In this document: piece by piece, positions 8,631 through 18,280 of the stretch | How positions within the stretch are numbered: position 1 is the first letter of the stretch | Layout of the letters: the number at the start of each line of letters is the position of its first letter | DNA from: Alsobacter ponti | GTDB taxonomy: Bacteria > Pseudomonadota > Alphaproteobacteria > Rhizobiales > Beijerinckiaceae | Length of the DNA: 64,000 bases | Assembly: GCF_024294805.1 (NCBI RefSeq) | Contig: NZ_JANCLU010000010.1 | Coordinates: 62,001-126,000, forward strand | Reading direction: 5' to 3' | Notes under the pieces: generated by a model | The model's input: the letters and a program-made list of their open reading frames with translations, nothing else | Told to the model about the DNA's origin: nothing | Databases searched by the model: none | Program-made: the position numbers and the translations under genes

Positions 8631-9917
8631 GTGATGGGGTTGTATAGACTGGGCTCCGCCCCGAGCGGCCGGGCCGTGCCGGCGAAGGGGCGCAGGTCGC
8701 CCCGTGTCCTGATCTACAGCCACGATACGTTCGGACTCGGCCATCTGCGCCGATCCCGCGCGATCGCCAACGCGCTGGTGCAGGCCGAGCCGGACACGTC
8801 CGTCGTCATCATTTCCGGCTCGCCGGTGATCGGCAGCTTCGATTTCGGCAACGGCGTCGACTTCGTGCGCGTGCCGGGCGTGGTGAAGCTTCCCAACGGC
8901 GACTACAACTCGCTGAACCTCAATCTCGACCTCGACGAAGCCGTCGCCATGCGCGAGGCGATCATCCGCAGCACCGCCGCGATGCTGCAGCCGGACGTCA
9001 TCATCGTCGACAAGGAGCCGACGGGCTTCCGGGGCGAGATCGTACCCACGCTGGAGGCCGCCAAAGCTCGCGGCGCGCGCCTCGTGCTCGGCATCCGCGA
9101 CGTCATGGACGAGCCCGCGCTGCTGGTGCCGGAGTGGGAGCGCAAGGGCGCCGTCGACGCCATGGTGCGCTACTACGACGACATCTGGATCTACGGCCTC
9201 GAGGAGCTGTACCAGCCGCTGGCGGCGATCGACCTGCCGGAGGAGGTGCGGCGGCGCATGGTCTACACCGGCTATCTGCGCCGCGAGCTGCCCGACGAGC
9301 CCAATCTGACGCGCTACCCCAAGCTCACCCGCGGCCCCTTTGTGCTGGTCACGACGGGCGGAGGCGGCGACGGCGACGACCTGCTCGAATGGGTGCTCTC
9401 CGCCTACGAGAACGACCGCACCATCCCGCTGCCGGCGCTCGTCGTGTTCGGGCCGTTCACGCCGCGCGCCAAGCGGCGCGGCTACATGGAGCGGATCGCC
9501 CGGCTCGACAATGTCGACGCCATCAACTTCGACTCCAAGATCGAGCACCTGATGAAGCGCGCCAGCGCCATCGTGGCGATGGGCGGCTACAACACGTTCT
9601 GCGAGATCCTGTCGCTCGACAAGCCGGCGCTGATCGTGCCGCGCAAGCGGCCGCGCCTCGAACAGGCGATCCGGGCGGGATGCGCGGCGCGGCTCGGCCT
9701 CGTGCAGGAGCTCGACGGCCTCGACGAGCCCGAGGACGGCCACGATCCGCTCAGTATGGCCCGCGCCATCCACGCGCTGCAGGGCCAGAAGCGCCCGTCG
9801 CAGGCCATCATCCCTGGCCTGCTCGACGGGCTGACGCGCATCCAGGCCATCACCAAGCCGTGGCTGGAAGCCGCCCGCCAGAACGACGGCGGCCGCGTCC
9901 ACGTGGCGGCGGAATGA
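8631..9917 (+). CDS. Predicted glycosyltransferase (COG4671-like, GT-B fold)
   Basis: A 428-residue putative glycosyltransferase resembling the MurG/GT28-like predicted transferases. After a short basic leader, the N-terminal lobe has YSHDTFGLGHLRRSRAIA, the nucleotide-sugar transferase GxGHxxR signature. The C-terminal lobe has LVTTGGGGDG (around 240), then AIVAMGGYNTFCEILSLDKPALIVPR and EQAIRAG, the typical donor-binding end. There is no membrane segment. The start is GTG at 8631 or the adjacent ATG at 8634. The stop overlaps the next gene (ATGA). A paralogous transferase domain begins the fourth gene of the cluster. Donor and acceptor are unknown. Confidence 0.8.
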   Translation: MMGLYRLGSAPSGRAVPAKGRRSPRVLIYSHDTFGLGHLRRSRAIANALVQAEPDTSVVIISGSPVIGSFDFGNGVDFVRVPGVVKLPNGDYNSLNLNLDLDEAVAMREAIIRSTAAMLQPDVIIVDKEPTGFRGEIVPTLEAAKARGARLVLGIRDVMDEPALLVPEWERKGAVDAMVRYYDDIWIYGLEELYQPLAAIDLPEEVRRRMVYTGYLRRELPDEPNLTRYPKLTRGPFVLVTTGGGGDGDDLLEWVLSAYENDRTIPLPALVVFGPFTPRAKRRGYMERIARLDNVDAINFDSKIEHLMKRASAIVAMGGYNTFCEILSLDKPALIVPRKRPRLEQAIRAGCAARLGLVQELDGLDEPEDGHDPLSMARAIHALQGQKRPSQAIIPGLLDGLTRIQAITKPWLEAARQNDGGRVHVAAE

Positions 9918-11230
9918 CAGCCTCGGTCCGCGCCCCGGCGCGCCCGGCGGTGGCGGTGGTGGTCAAGGGCTATCCGCGCCTCTCCGAGACGTTCATCGCG
10001 CAGGAAATCCTCGCCCTGGAGCGCCACGGCGTTCCGCTCGAGATCTGGGCCCTGCGCCACCCCACCGACAAAGCGATCCACCCGATGAACCGGGCCATCG
10101 CCGCGCCGGTGCGCTATCTGCCGGAATACCTCTACCGGGAGCCGTGGCGCGTGCTGCGCGGCGCGTGGCGCGCGCTCGCCATGCCGGGCTTCGGGCGGCT
10201 GCTGCGCGTGGCGCTGCGGGATTTCGCGCGCGACCCGACGCCCAATCGCGGCCGTCGGCTGGGCCAGGCCTTCGTGCTCGCCGCCGAGCTGGACCCCGCG
10301 CTGCGCCACCTGCACGTCCACTACCTGCACACACCGTGCTCGGTCGTACGCTACGCGGCGCTGCTGACGGGCCGCCGCTTCAGCTTCTCCGCGCACGCCA
10401 AGGACATCTGGACGACCCCGGACTGGGAAAAACGCGAGAAGATCGCCGACGCCGCCTGGGGCGTCACCTGCACGCAGGCCGGCCTCGCCGAATTGCGCCG
10501 CCTCGCGCCGCGGGGTGACGAAGAGCGCGTCGCGCTCGTCTATCACGGGCTCGACCTGTCGCGTTTTCCGCCGCCGCCGGAGCGGCCGGCGCGCGACGGG
10601 AGCGACCCCGCCGATCCGGTGCGCATCCTCTCCGTCGGGCGGGCCGTGGCGAAGAAGGGCTTCGACGACCTGCTCGCCGCGCTTTCCATGCTGCCGCCGG
10701 GGCTGCACTGGCGCTTCGAGCATATCGGCTCCGGCGAGCTGCGCGACGCGCTGAAGGCGCGCGCGGCGGCGCTCGGCCTCGCCGACCGCGTGGTCTGGCG
10801 CGGCGGCCAGGCGCAGGACGCGGTGATCGCCGCGATGCGCGAGGCCGATATCTTCGTGCTGCCGTGCAAGGAGGGCGACAAGGGCGACCGCGACGGCCTG
10901 CCCAACGTCATCATGGAGGCGGCCACGCAGGGCCTCGCCATTCTCTCCACCGATTTCGCCGGCGTGCCCGAGTTCGTCCGCGACGGGCGGGAAGGGCTGC
11001 TGACGCCGCCCGGCTCGCCGGAGGCGCTGGCCGCCGCGCTCGCGCGGCTCGTCGCCGGGCCCGGCCTGCGCCGTGCGCTGGGCGAGGCCGCGTCGCGCCG
11101 GGTGCGCGACGACTTCTCCTTCGAGGCCGGGATCGCCGCCGTTCTGTCCCGGCTGCGCGCCGTGGCCGACCTGCCCGACACGGCGGACCTGCCCGCCCCG
11201 GCGGACGCTCCGCGCGTTGCCGCCGAATGA
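9914..11230 (+). CDS. Glycosyltransferase family 4 protein
   Basis: A retaining-type GT-B transferase of 438 residues. The N-terminal lobe begins VVVKGYPRLSETFIAQEI, a form common in colanic-acid and exopolysaccharide transferases (WcaL-like). The C-terminal lobe has ILSVGRAVAKKGFDDLLAA, then DIFVLPCKEGDKGDRDGLPNVIMEAATQG, the GT4 donor-site EX7E-like region (E near the DGLPNVIMEA motif), and GREGLLTPPGSPEAL. ATG at 9914 overlaps the preceding stop by 4 bp. This fits the family length; the longer upstream frame is a shadow of the previous gene. The stop overlaps the following ATG. It probably adds one sugar to the glycan built by this cluster. Confidence 0.87.
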   Translation: MTASVRAPARPAVAVVVKGYPRLSETFIAQEILALERHGVPLEIWALRHPTDKAIHPMNRAIAAPVRYLPEYLYREPWRVLRGAWRALAMPGFGRLLRVALRDFARDPTPNRGRRLGQAFVLAAELDPALRHLHVHYLHTPCSVVRYAALLTGRRFSFSAHAKDIWTTPDWEKREKIADAAWGVTCTQAGLAELRRLAPRGDEERVALVYHGLDLSRFPPPPERPARDGSDPADPVRILSVGRAVAKKGFDDLLAALSMLPPGLHWRFEHIGSGELRDALKARAAALGLADRVVWRGGQAQDAVIAAMREADIFVLPCKEGDKGDRDGLPNVIMEAATQGLAILSTDFAGVPEFVRDGREGLLTPPGSPEALAAALARLVAGPGLRRALGEAASRRVRDDFSFEAGIAAVLSRLRAVADLPDTADLPAPADAPRVAAE

Positions 11231-12378
11231 CGCGCGTCGCGTTCCTCGCGCCGCTGAAGCCGCCGGACCATCCCGAACCTTCCGGCGACCGGGAGATGGC
11301 GCGCCTGCTGCTGCGCGCGCTGCATCGCGCCGGCTGCGAACCCTCGCTGGCGTCGCGGCTGCGCATGCTCGACCGCCACGGCGACGCCGGGCTCGAGGCC
11401 GCGCTGGAGCGGGAGGCGCGGACCGAGGCCGAGGCGCTGCTGAGCCGTTATGCCGGGCTGCCGCGCCCCCAACGGCCGGACCTCGTGTTCACCTATCACG
11501 TCCACTACAAGGCGCCGGACGTCATCGGGCCGGCGCTGGCGCGCGGGCTCGGCGTGCCCTACGTCGTGGCCGAGGGCTCGCGCGCGCCCAAGCGCGCGAA
11601 CGGGCCGTGGGCGCGCTTCCACGCGCTCGCCGAGGCTGCGCTGGACGCAGCCGACCTCGTGCTCGTGCTCAACGAGGGCGACCGCGAGATGCTGGAGCGC
11701 GCCCGCCCCGCGCGGCAGGCGCTGGCCGAATTCCCGCCCTTCCTCGACACCGAGGCGTGGCCGATCGCGCCGCGCCGCCCGCGCGATCCCGCCGGGCCGG
11801 CGCGGCTCATCGCCGTCGCCATGATGCGGCAGGGCGACAAGCTCGCCTCCTACGCCGCGCTGGCGCAAGCGCTGGCCGGACTGCCCGAGGCGGTGGGCTG
11901 GACGCTCGACATCGTCGGCGACGGACCGGCGCGGGGCGAGGTCGAGGCGCTGTTCGCGCCCTTCGGCGCGCGCGCGCGGCTACACGGCCTGGTGTCCGAC
12001 CGCGATGCGCTCGCCGCCCTCTACGCCGCCGCCGACCTCCTGGTCTGGCCGGCCGTCAACGAGGCCTACGGCATGGTGTTCCTGGAGGCCGCCTTGCAGG
12101 GCTGTCCGGCGCTGGCGGGCGCGTGCGGCGGCGTGCCGGGCGTGGTGGCGGACGGGCGCACCGGGGTGCTGACGCCGCCGGGCGACGTCGCCGCCTTCCG
12201 CGACACGCTGGCCGGACTCGTCGCCGAGCCGGCGCGGCTCGCACTGCTGTCGCGCCACGGCCCCGCCTTCGTGCAGGGGCGGCGCTCGCTGGCCGGCGCG
12301 GCGGAACGCCTGCGCGGCCTTCTCTCGACGACGCTGGAGGCCGCTTCGCCCCGCGCCCGCGCGGCGGGCCCGGCATGA
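11227..12378 (+). CDS. Glycosyltransferase family 4 protein
   Basis: A 383-residue putative glycosyltransferase. It has FLAPLKPPDHPEPSGDREMARLL at the N-terminus (glycine-poor first loop but a normal GT4 layout), VFTYHVHYKAPDVIGP, and a C-terminal donor lobe. In that lobe LDIVGDGPARGEVEALF, AAADLLVWPAVNEAYGMVFLEAALQGCPALA and GRTGVLTPPGD are classic GT4 motifs, with the conserved Glu pair in NEAYGMVFLEA. It overlaps both neighbours by ATGA, so it is translationally coupled. There is no membrane anchor. Specificity is unknown. Confidence 0.86.
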   Translation: MTRVAFLAPLKPPDHPEPSGDREMARLLLRALHRAGCEPSLASRLRMLDRHGDAGLEAALEREARTEAEALLSRYAGLPRPQRPDLVFTYHVHYKAPDVIGPALARGLGVPYVVAEGSRAPKRANGPWARFHALAEAALDAADLVLVLNEGDREMLERARPARQALAEFPPFLDTEAWPIAPRRPRDPAGPARLIAVAMMRQGDKLASYAALAQALAGLPEAVGWTLDIVGDGPARGEVEALFAPFGARARLHGLVSDRDALAALYAAADLLVWPAVNEAYGMVFLEAALQGCPALAGACGGVPGVVADGRTGVLTPPGDVAAFRDTLAGLVAEPARLALLSRHGPAFVQGRRSLAGAAERLRGLLSTTLEAASPRARAAGPA

Positions 12379-14333
12379 GCGCGTTGCCGCCGCTCTCTGT
12401 GTTCATCGCCGTGACGCACCTTTTGGGCGTCGGGCATTTGTCGCGCATGGCGGCGCTCGGGCGCGCGCTCGCCGCCGCCGGCCATCGCGTCACGCTGGCG
12501 AGCGGCGGCCGGCCGTCGCCGACGCTGCGCGCCCCCGGCGTCGAAATCGTGCAGCTGCCGCCCGTCCACTGCGTCGGGACGGACTTCGCGACCCTGCTCG
12601 ACGCCGACGGCGCGGTGGCGGACGCGGCCTATCGCGCCCGCCGCGTCGACGCGCTGCTCGCCGCCTTCGCGACGGCGCGGCCGGACGTGCTGGTGACCGA
12701 GCTGTTTCCGTTCGGCCGGCGGCAGCTCGCCGACGAGTTCGAGGCTCTGCTGGCGGCGGCGCGCGCCCGGCCGGACCGGCCGGCGGTGCTCGCCTCCGTG
12801 CGCGACATCCTCAACCCGCCTTCCAAGCCGTCGCGCGCCGACGAGGCGCTGGCGCGCCTCGGCGCGGCCTATGACCGCGTGCTGGTGCATGGCGACGCGC
12901 GGCTCGCGCCGCTCTCCGCCTCCTGGCCGGTCGCGCCGGAGCTGGCCCGCCGGCTCGCCTATACCGGCTACGTCGCCGAGGCCGACATGCCGCGGCGAGA
13001 CGACGGGCCCGGCGCGGGAGAGATCGTGGTGTCGGGCGGCGGCAGCGCCGCCAGCCTGCCGCTCTACGACGCGGCGCTCGGCGCGGCGGCCCTGCTGGGC
13101 CCGGAGAGGCGCTGGCGCGTGCTGGTGGGCCACGGCGTGCACCAGGCGGCCTTCGACGCGCTGGCGGCGCGCGCCCCGGCGCACGTGACGGTGGAGCGCG
13201 CCCGGCCGGATTTCCGCGCCGTGCTGGCGCGCTGCGCGGTCTCGGTGAGCCAGGCCGGCTACAACACCATGGTCGAGCTGATGCAGGCCGGCGCGCGCGC
13301 CGTCGTCGCGCCGTTCGAGGCCGGCAAGGAGCAGGAGCAGGCGCTGCGCGCCGCGTGCTTCGAAAAGGCCGGGCTGGTGAGCGTGGTGCGCGAGGCGGAT
13401 CTCGACGCGGTCTCGCTGGCCGGCGCGGTGCGGGCGCGGCTGGCGGGCGAGCCGCCGCGCGGCAGCGACATCGACGTCGGCGGGCTGGCGCGCTCGGTGG
13501 CGCTGATCGAACAGGAGGCGGCCGCGCGGCGGCGCGAGGCGGCGGCGTGGGCGCGGCTCGACGCCGCGCTGGCTTCGCTGGCGGCCTCCGGGCGGCGCTG
13601 GACGGTGTGGTGGCGCGACGACGACGCGGTGGAGCCGACGCCGGAGCTCGACCGGCTGCTGGCTCTGGCGCGCGCCCACGGCGTTGCGCTGGCGCTCGCC
13701 GTCATCCCGGCGCGGGCGACGCCGGCGCTGGCGGCGCGGCTCGCCGCCGAACCGCGCGTGCGGGTGATGCCGCATGGCTGGGCGCACGCCAACCTGGCCG
13801 GGGAGGGCGAAAAGAAGCGCGAGCTGACGGCCGCCGATCCGGAGCTGCCCGGCCGCCTCGCGGCGGGGCTGGCGCGGCTCGCGGACCTGTTCGGCCCGGC
13901 GCTGACGCCGGCGCTTGCGCCGCCGTGGAACCGCATCGACGCGGCGCTGACGCCGCGCCTCGCCGGGCTGGGCTTTACCGGCCTGTCGACCTTCAAGCCG
14001 CGCAAGGCGCGCCTCGCCGCGCCCGGCCTCGTGCAGGTCAATACGCACTGGGACCCGATCGCCTGGAAGCAGGGCGGCGGGCTGCGCGAGCCCGCCGAGC
14101 TGGTCGACGAGCTGGCGGCGCATGCCGAGAGAATCGCCGCCGGGACGGGCGGCGACGAGCCGTTCGGCCTGCTGACGCATCATCTCGCGCACGACGCCTG
14201 GACGTGGCGCTTCCTCGAAGCCGTGCTGGCGCGGCTGGCGCGCAGCCCGGCCGTGGCGTTCGCCGACCCCGGCGCGCTCTTCGCGCAAGACGGCGACCCA
14301 AGAGGCGCCCCTTGCGCCACGAAACAGCGTTAA
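12375..14333 (+). CDS. Fusion: COG4671-like glycosyltransferase plus polysaccharide deacetylase-like domain
   Basis: A 652-residue two-domain protein. Residues 1 to about 375 are a MurG-like transferase (VTHLLGVGHLSRMAALGRALAAAGH, then VSGGGSAA and VSQAGYNTMVELMQAGARAVVAPFEAGKEQEQALRA), paralogous to the first gene of the cluster. Residues from about 400 to the end resemble a NodB/polysaccharide deacetylase barrel. RWTVWWRDDDAVEPTPEL (around 405-422) supplies the metal-binding/catalytic Asp run. MPHGWAHAN (around 465-472) resembles the second motif, and TPALAPPWNRID the third. It is coupled to the preceding gene by ATGA, with no signal peptide. A transferase and a deacetylase in one chain suggest sequential action on one cytosolic glycan intermediate. 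Confidence 0.78.
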   Translation: MSALPPLSVFIAVTHLLGVGHLSRMAALGRALAAAGHRVTLASGGRPSPTLRAPGVEIVQLPPVHCVGTDFATLLDADGAVADAAYRARRVDALLAAFATARPDVLVTELFPFGRRQLADEFEALLAAARARPDRPAVLASVRDILNPPSKPSRADEALARLGAAYDRVLVHGDARLAPLSASWPVAPELARRLAYTGYVAEADMPRRDDGPGAGEIVVSGGGSAASLPLYDAALGAAALLGPERRWRVLVGHGVHQAAFDALAARAPAHVTVERARPDFRAVLARCAVSVSQAGYNTMVELMQAGARAVVAPFEAGKEQEQALRAACFEKAGLVSVVREADLDAVSLAGAVRARLAGEPPRGSDIDVGGLARSVALIEQEAAARRREAAAWARLDAALASLAASGRRWTVWWRDDDAVEPTPELDRLLALARAHGVALALAVIPARATPALAARLAAEPRVRVMPHGWAHANLAGEGEKKRELTAADPELPGRLAAGLARLADLFGPALTPALAPPWNRIDAALTPRLAGLGFTGLSTFKPRKARLAAPGLVQVNTHWDPIAWKQGGGLREPAELVDELAAHAERIAAGTGGDEPFGLLTHHLAHDAWTWRFLEAVLARLARSPAVAFADPGALFAQDGDPRGAPCATKQR

Positions 14334-14347
14334 CGAAGAGTGACCAG

Positions 14348-14365
14348 GGCGGTTTCACAACCGCC
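14348..14365 (+). terminator. Hairpin after the glycan cluster
   Basis: A perfect 7-bp stem (GGCGGTT / AACCGCC) with a TCAC loop lies 15 bp after the stop of the fusion gene. No U-tract follows, only AGTAAAATG, so this may be a weak terminator or an mRNA 3'-end stabiliser rather than a classical rho-independent terminator. Confidence 0.4.
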
Positions 14366-14420
14366 AGTAAAATGCCAAGTTGAAGGCCAACCATCGACAG
14401 GCCGGCCCGGTTTTGTTGAT

Positions 14421-16340
14421 ATGATGGAAAAGAAGGACGCCGGAAGGGGAACGGCCTTGCAAGAGCCGCTGGTCAGCATTCGCGATCTGGCCGTCGAATT
14501 CGACGGCGACGCCGGCCTCGTCCACGCCGTGCGCGGCGTGTCGTTCGACGTCCACGCCGGGCGCACGCTGGCGGTGGTGGGCGAATCCGGCTCCGGCAAG
14601 TCCGTCACCGCCAACGCCATGCTGCGCCTGCTGCCCCGGCGCGGGCGCATCGGGCGCGGCTCCATCGTGTTCCGCGATCCGTCGGGCGGCGCGCCGGTCG
14701 ACATCGCCACGCTCGACGCCGACGGCGACGGCATCCGCCAGCTGCGCGGCGGGCGCATCGCCATGATCTTCCAGGAGCCGATGACCTCGCTGTCGCCGCT
14801 GCACACGGTGGGCGACCAGGTGACGGAGGCGCTTGTCATCCACCGCAAGGTAGACCGCGCCGTCGCCGACAAGGAGGCGATGGCGGTGTTCGAGCGCGTC
14901 GGCTTCCGCGACCCGAAGCGGATGCTGACGACCTATCCCTTCGAGCTGTCGGGCGGCATGCGCCAGCGCGCCATGATCGCCATGGCGCTAATCTGCAAGC
15001 CGGCCCTGCTGATCGCCGACGAGCCGACCACGGCGCTCGACGTGACGACGCAGGCGCAGATCCTGGCGCTCATCAAGGAGCTGCAGCGCGAGACCGGGAT
15101 GGGCGTGCTGCTGATCACCCACGACCTCGGCGTCGTCGCCAACATGGCCGACGAGATCGTGGTGATGTATCGCGGCGAGGTGATGGAGCGCGGCATGCGG
15201 GAGGAGATCTTCCGCCGCCCGCAGCACCCCTATCTCAAGGCGCTGATGCGCGCCGTGCCGCGCTTCGACATGCGGCCCGACGAGCGCCTGACGCCGATCC
15301 GCGAGATCAAGGTCGACGCCGCCGCGCTGGAGCACGGGGCCGCCAAGCCGCTGCCGGCGGGCCGCACCGTGCTCGAGGTGTCGGGCGTCACCAAGACGTT
15401 CACGCTGCGCGCCGGCGCGTTCTTCGGCAAGACGGAGCGCATCTCGGCTTTGTCCAACGTCAGCCTGTCGATCCCGTCCGGCACGACGGTGGGCCTCGTC
15501 GGCGAGTCGGGCTCCGGCAAGACGACGCTGTCGAAGATCATCATGCGCGCCATGGGCCCCGACACGGGCACCGTGCGCTTCGACGACGGCGCGGGGCTGC
15601 GCGACGTGTTCGCGCTGCGCGGGGCCGAGCTGAAGGCCTACCGGCGCGCCGTGCAGTTCGTGTTCCAGGACCCGTTCTCCAGCCTCGACCCGCGCATGAC
15701 GGTGTACGACATCCTGGCCGAGCCCCTGCGCGTCCACGGCATCGGCGATTCCGACGCGCAGTTCGAGCGGGTGAAGGACCTGCTCGGCCTCGTCGGGCTC
15801 GACCAGCGCTCGATGCGGCGCTACCCGCATTCCTTCTCCGGCGGCCAGCGCCAGCGCATCGGCCTCGCCCGCGCCATGGCGCTCAACCCGTCGGTTATCC
15901 TGTGCGACGAGCCGACCTCGGCGCTCGACGTCTCGGTGCAGGCGCAGATCCTCAACCTGCTGAAGGACCTGCAGGCGGCGCTGGGGCTGTCCTATCTGTT
16001 CGTGTCGCACAACCTCGCGGTGGTCGACTACATGGCGAGCGAGATCGCGGTGATGTGCCGCGGCGTCATCGTCGAGCAGGCGCCGCGCGCCACTCTGTTC
16101 CGCGACCCGCGCCATCCCTACACGCAGGCGCTGCTCGCCGCCGTGCCGAGCCCCGACCTCGACCACCCGCTGCATTTCGAGCGCGTGGTGGAGGGCGGCT
16201 TCTCCAACCCCGCCGAATGGGCCCCGCCGTTCACGCTGATCCCGGGCGAGACCTGCCCGGCCATGGTGGAGGTGGCGCCGCGTCATTTCGTCTGCATGGC
16301 CGCGGAAGCGCCCGCGCCGCTCATGAGGGCCGCGTCATGA
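14421..16340 (+). CDS. ABC transporter ATPase with two fused NBDs (Dpp/Opp/YejF type)
   Basis: The energising subunit of a peptide/oligosaccharide importer, with both nucleotide-binding domains in one chain of about 639 residues. NBD1 has Walker A GESGSGKS, signature LSGGMRQR and Walker [16 protein letters not shown]2 has [17 protein letters not shown] and [11 protein letters not shown]. Each is followed by an oligopeptide-type C-terminal segment ([24 protein letters not shown]). The start is uncertain: ATG at 14421/14424 lacks a ribosome site, whereas TTG at 14457 has GGAAGGGG six bases upstream and removes a non-homologous leader. The stop overlaps the substrate-binding protein start (ATGA). 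It is first in a four-gene coupled operon. Confidence 0.92.
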   Translation: MMEKKDAGRGTALQEPLVSIRDLAVEFDGDAGLVHAVRGVSFDVHAGRTLAVVGESGSGKSVTANAMLRLLPRRGRIGRGSIVFRDPSGGAPVDIATLDADGDGIRQLRGGRIAMIFQEPMTSLSPLHTVGDQVTEALVIHRKVDRAVADKEAMAVFERVGFRDPKRMLTTYPFELSGGMRQRAMIAMALICKPALLIADEPTTALDVTTQAQILALIKELQRETGMGVLLITHDLGVVANMADEIVVMYRGEVMERGMREEIFRRPQHPYLKALMRAVPRFDMRPDERLTPIREIKVDAAALEHGAAKPLPAGRTVLEVSGVTKTFTLRAGAFFGKTERISALSNVSLSIPSGTTVGLVGESGSGKTTLSKIIMRAMGPDTGTVRFDDGAGLRDVFALRGAELKAYRRAVQFVFQDPFSSLDPRMTVYDILAEPLRVHGIGDSDAQFERVKDLLGLVGLDQRSMRRYPHSFSGGQRQRIGLARAMALNPSVILCDEPTSALDVSVQAQILNLLKDLQAALGLSYLFVSHNLAVVDYMASEIAVMCRGVIVEQAPRATLFRDPRHPYTQALLAAVPSPDLDHPLHFERVVEGGFSNPAEWAPPFTLIPGETCPAMVEVAPRHFVCMAAEAPAPLMRAAS

Positions 16341-18280
16341 CCGATCGCACCGTTCGCCTGACCCGTCGCTCGTTCCACCGCCTCGCCGCCGGCGCGCTCG
16401 CCGCCGCGGCCGCCCCCGCCGGCGCGCTGGCCCAAGGCTTCCGCTTCCAGGAGGCCCCGGCGCTCGCCGAACTGGTGAAGCAGGGCAAGCTGCCGCCGGT
16501 CGAGGAGCGGCTGCCGAAGTCGCCGCTGATCGCCGACTTCGACCGCTCCAAGCGCCAGGTCGGCCGCTATGGCGGCGAGGCGCGCACGCTCGCCGCCCGC
16601 GCCCGTGACCTGCGCTACATTTCGGTCAGCGAGTACACCCGCCTCGTCGGCTACAACGCCGAGCTGGAGTTCGAGGCCGACCTCGCCCAGTCCTACGAGA
16701 ACGACAACAACCGCGTCTTCACCTTCACGCTGCGCGAAGGCCACAAGTGGTCGGACGGACGGCCCTTCACGACCGAGGACTTCCGCTACTACTGGGAGGA
16801 GATCGCGCTCAACAAGGAGCTGAGCCCCACCGGCCCGCCCGAGACTTTCCTGGTCGAGGGCAAGCTGCCGAAGATCGAGATCCTCGACGAGCAGCGCATC
16901 CGCTATTCGTGGGACAAGCCGAACCCGCGCTTCCTGCCGGCGCTGGCGCAGCCGCGCCCGCTGACCCTGTTCTCGCCTCACCAGTACCTGCGCCAGTTCC
17001 ACCGCCGCCACCGCGACAAGGGCGAGCTGGAGCAGATGGTCGCCAAGGCCAAGGTGAAGTCCTGGGCGGCGCTGCACAACCGCATGGACGACGCCTACGA
17101 GAACGCCAACCCGGACATGCCGACGCTGAACGCCTGGCGGATCGTCACCGCGCCGCCGGCGACGCGCTTCGTGTTCGAGCGCAACCCGTATTTCCACCGC
17201 GTCGACCCGCAGGGCCAGCAGCTGCCCTACGTGGACCGCATCGTCGTCGACATCGCCGCCGCCGGCCTGTTCGCGGCCAAGGCGAACGCCGGCGAGGTCG
17301 ACCTGCTGGCGCGCGGCCTGTCGATGAACGACGTGCCGGTGCTGAAGGAGGGCGAGGGCTCGAAGAAGTACAGGACGCTGCTGTGGCGCTACGGGCGCGG
17401 CTCGGCTTACGCCTTCTACCCCAACCTCAACGCCAACGATCCGGTGTGGCGCGCGCTGAACCGCGACGTGCGCTATCGCCGGGCGCTCTCCGCCGCCATC
17501 GACCGGCGCATCCTCAACAACGCGCTGCTGTTCGGCCTCGGATCCGAGGGCAACAACACCGTGCTGCCGGAGAGCCCGCTCTACACCGACGCCTACCGCA
17601 CCACCAACGCCACGTTCGACCCGGCGCTGGCCGACCGGCTGCTCGACGAGATCGGCCTCAAGGAGCGCGACTCGGTGGGCATCCGCAAGCTGCCGGACGG
17701 CCGCATCATGGAGATCATCGTCGAGGTGGACGGCGAGTCGGCGGACATCATCGACGCGCTGCAGCTCGTCACCGAGATGTGGCGCGACGTCGGCATCAAG
17801 CTGTTCGTCAAGCCGCAGGAGCGCACCATCCTGCGCCAGCGCTCCTACTCCGGCGTGACGGTGATGGTGGCGGCCGGCGGGCTCGACAACGCCATGCCGA
17901 CGCCGCACATGCCGCCGACCGAGCTGGCCCCGGTGCGCCAGGACAACTACTCCTGGCCGAAATGGGGGCAGTGGGCCGAGACCTCCGGCAAGAACGGCGA
18001 GGAGCCCGACATCGACGCCGCCCGCGCGCTGCTGAAGCTCTACAAGGGCTGGATGCAGAGCTCCGATCCGGAGGAGATGCACCGCATCTGGAGCGAGATG
18101 CTGACGATCCACGCCGAGCAGCAATTCTCCATCGGCACCGTCGGCGGCGAATTGCAGCCGGTCGTCATCAACACGCGCACCCGCAACATGCCGGAGAAAG
18201 CGATCTTCTCCTACGATCCCACCGCCTTGATGGGAATCTACCGCATCGAGGAACTCTGGATGGAGCCCGCGTCGTCATGA
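16337..18280 (+). CDS. ABC transporter substrate-binding protein (SBP_bac_5)
   Basis: A periplasmic solute receptor of 647 residues. The N-terminus LTRRSFHRLAAGALAAAAAPAGALAQG is a twin-arginine-like signal with an ALA-type cleavage site near residue 33; no lipobox is seen. The family-5 binding-protein body includes FTFTLREGHKWSDGRPFTTEDFRYYWE, RFVFERNPYFHRVDPQGQQLPYVD and VRYRRALSAAIDR. This class mostly binds peptides, but large members of about 650 residues also serve oligosaccharide importers, so the ligand is open. It is coupled at both ends by ATGA overlaps to the ATPase and the first permease. Confidence 0.92.
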   Translation: MTDRTVRLTRRSFHRLAAGALAAAAAPAGALAQGFRFQEAPALAELVKQGKLPPVEERLPKSPLIADFDRSKRQVGRYGGEARTLAARARDLRYISVSEYTRLVGYNAELEFEADLAQSYENDNNRVFTFTLREGHKWSDGRPFTTEDFRYYWEEIALNKELSPTGPPETFLVEGKLPKIEILDEQRIRYSWDKPNPRFLPALAQPRPLTLFSPHQYLRQFHRRHRDKGELEQMVAKAKVKSWAALHNRMDDAYENANPDMPTLNAWRIVTAPPATRFVFERNPYFHRVDPQGQQLPYVDRIVVDIAAAGLFAAKANAGEVDLLARGLSMNDVPVLKEGEGSKKYRTLLWRYGRGSAYAFYPNLNANDPVWRALNRDVRYRRALSAAIDRRILNNALLFGLGSEGNNTVLPESPLYTDAYRTTNATFDPALADRLLDEIGLKERDSVGIRKLPDGRIMEIIVEVDGESADIIDALQLVTEMWRDVGIKLFVKPQERTILRQRSYSGVTVMVAAGGLDNAMPTPHMPPTELAPVRQDNYSWPKWGQWAETSGKNGEEPDIDAARALLKLYKGWMQSSDPEEMHRIWSEMLTIHAEQQFSIGTVGGELQPVVINTRTRNMPEKAIFSYDPTALMGIYRIEELWMEPASS

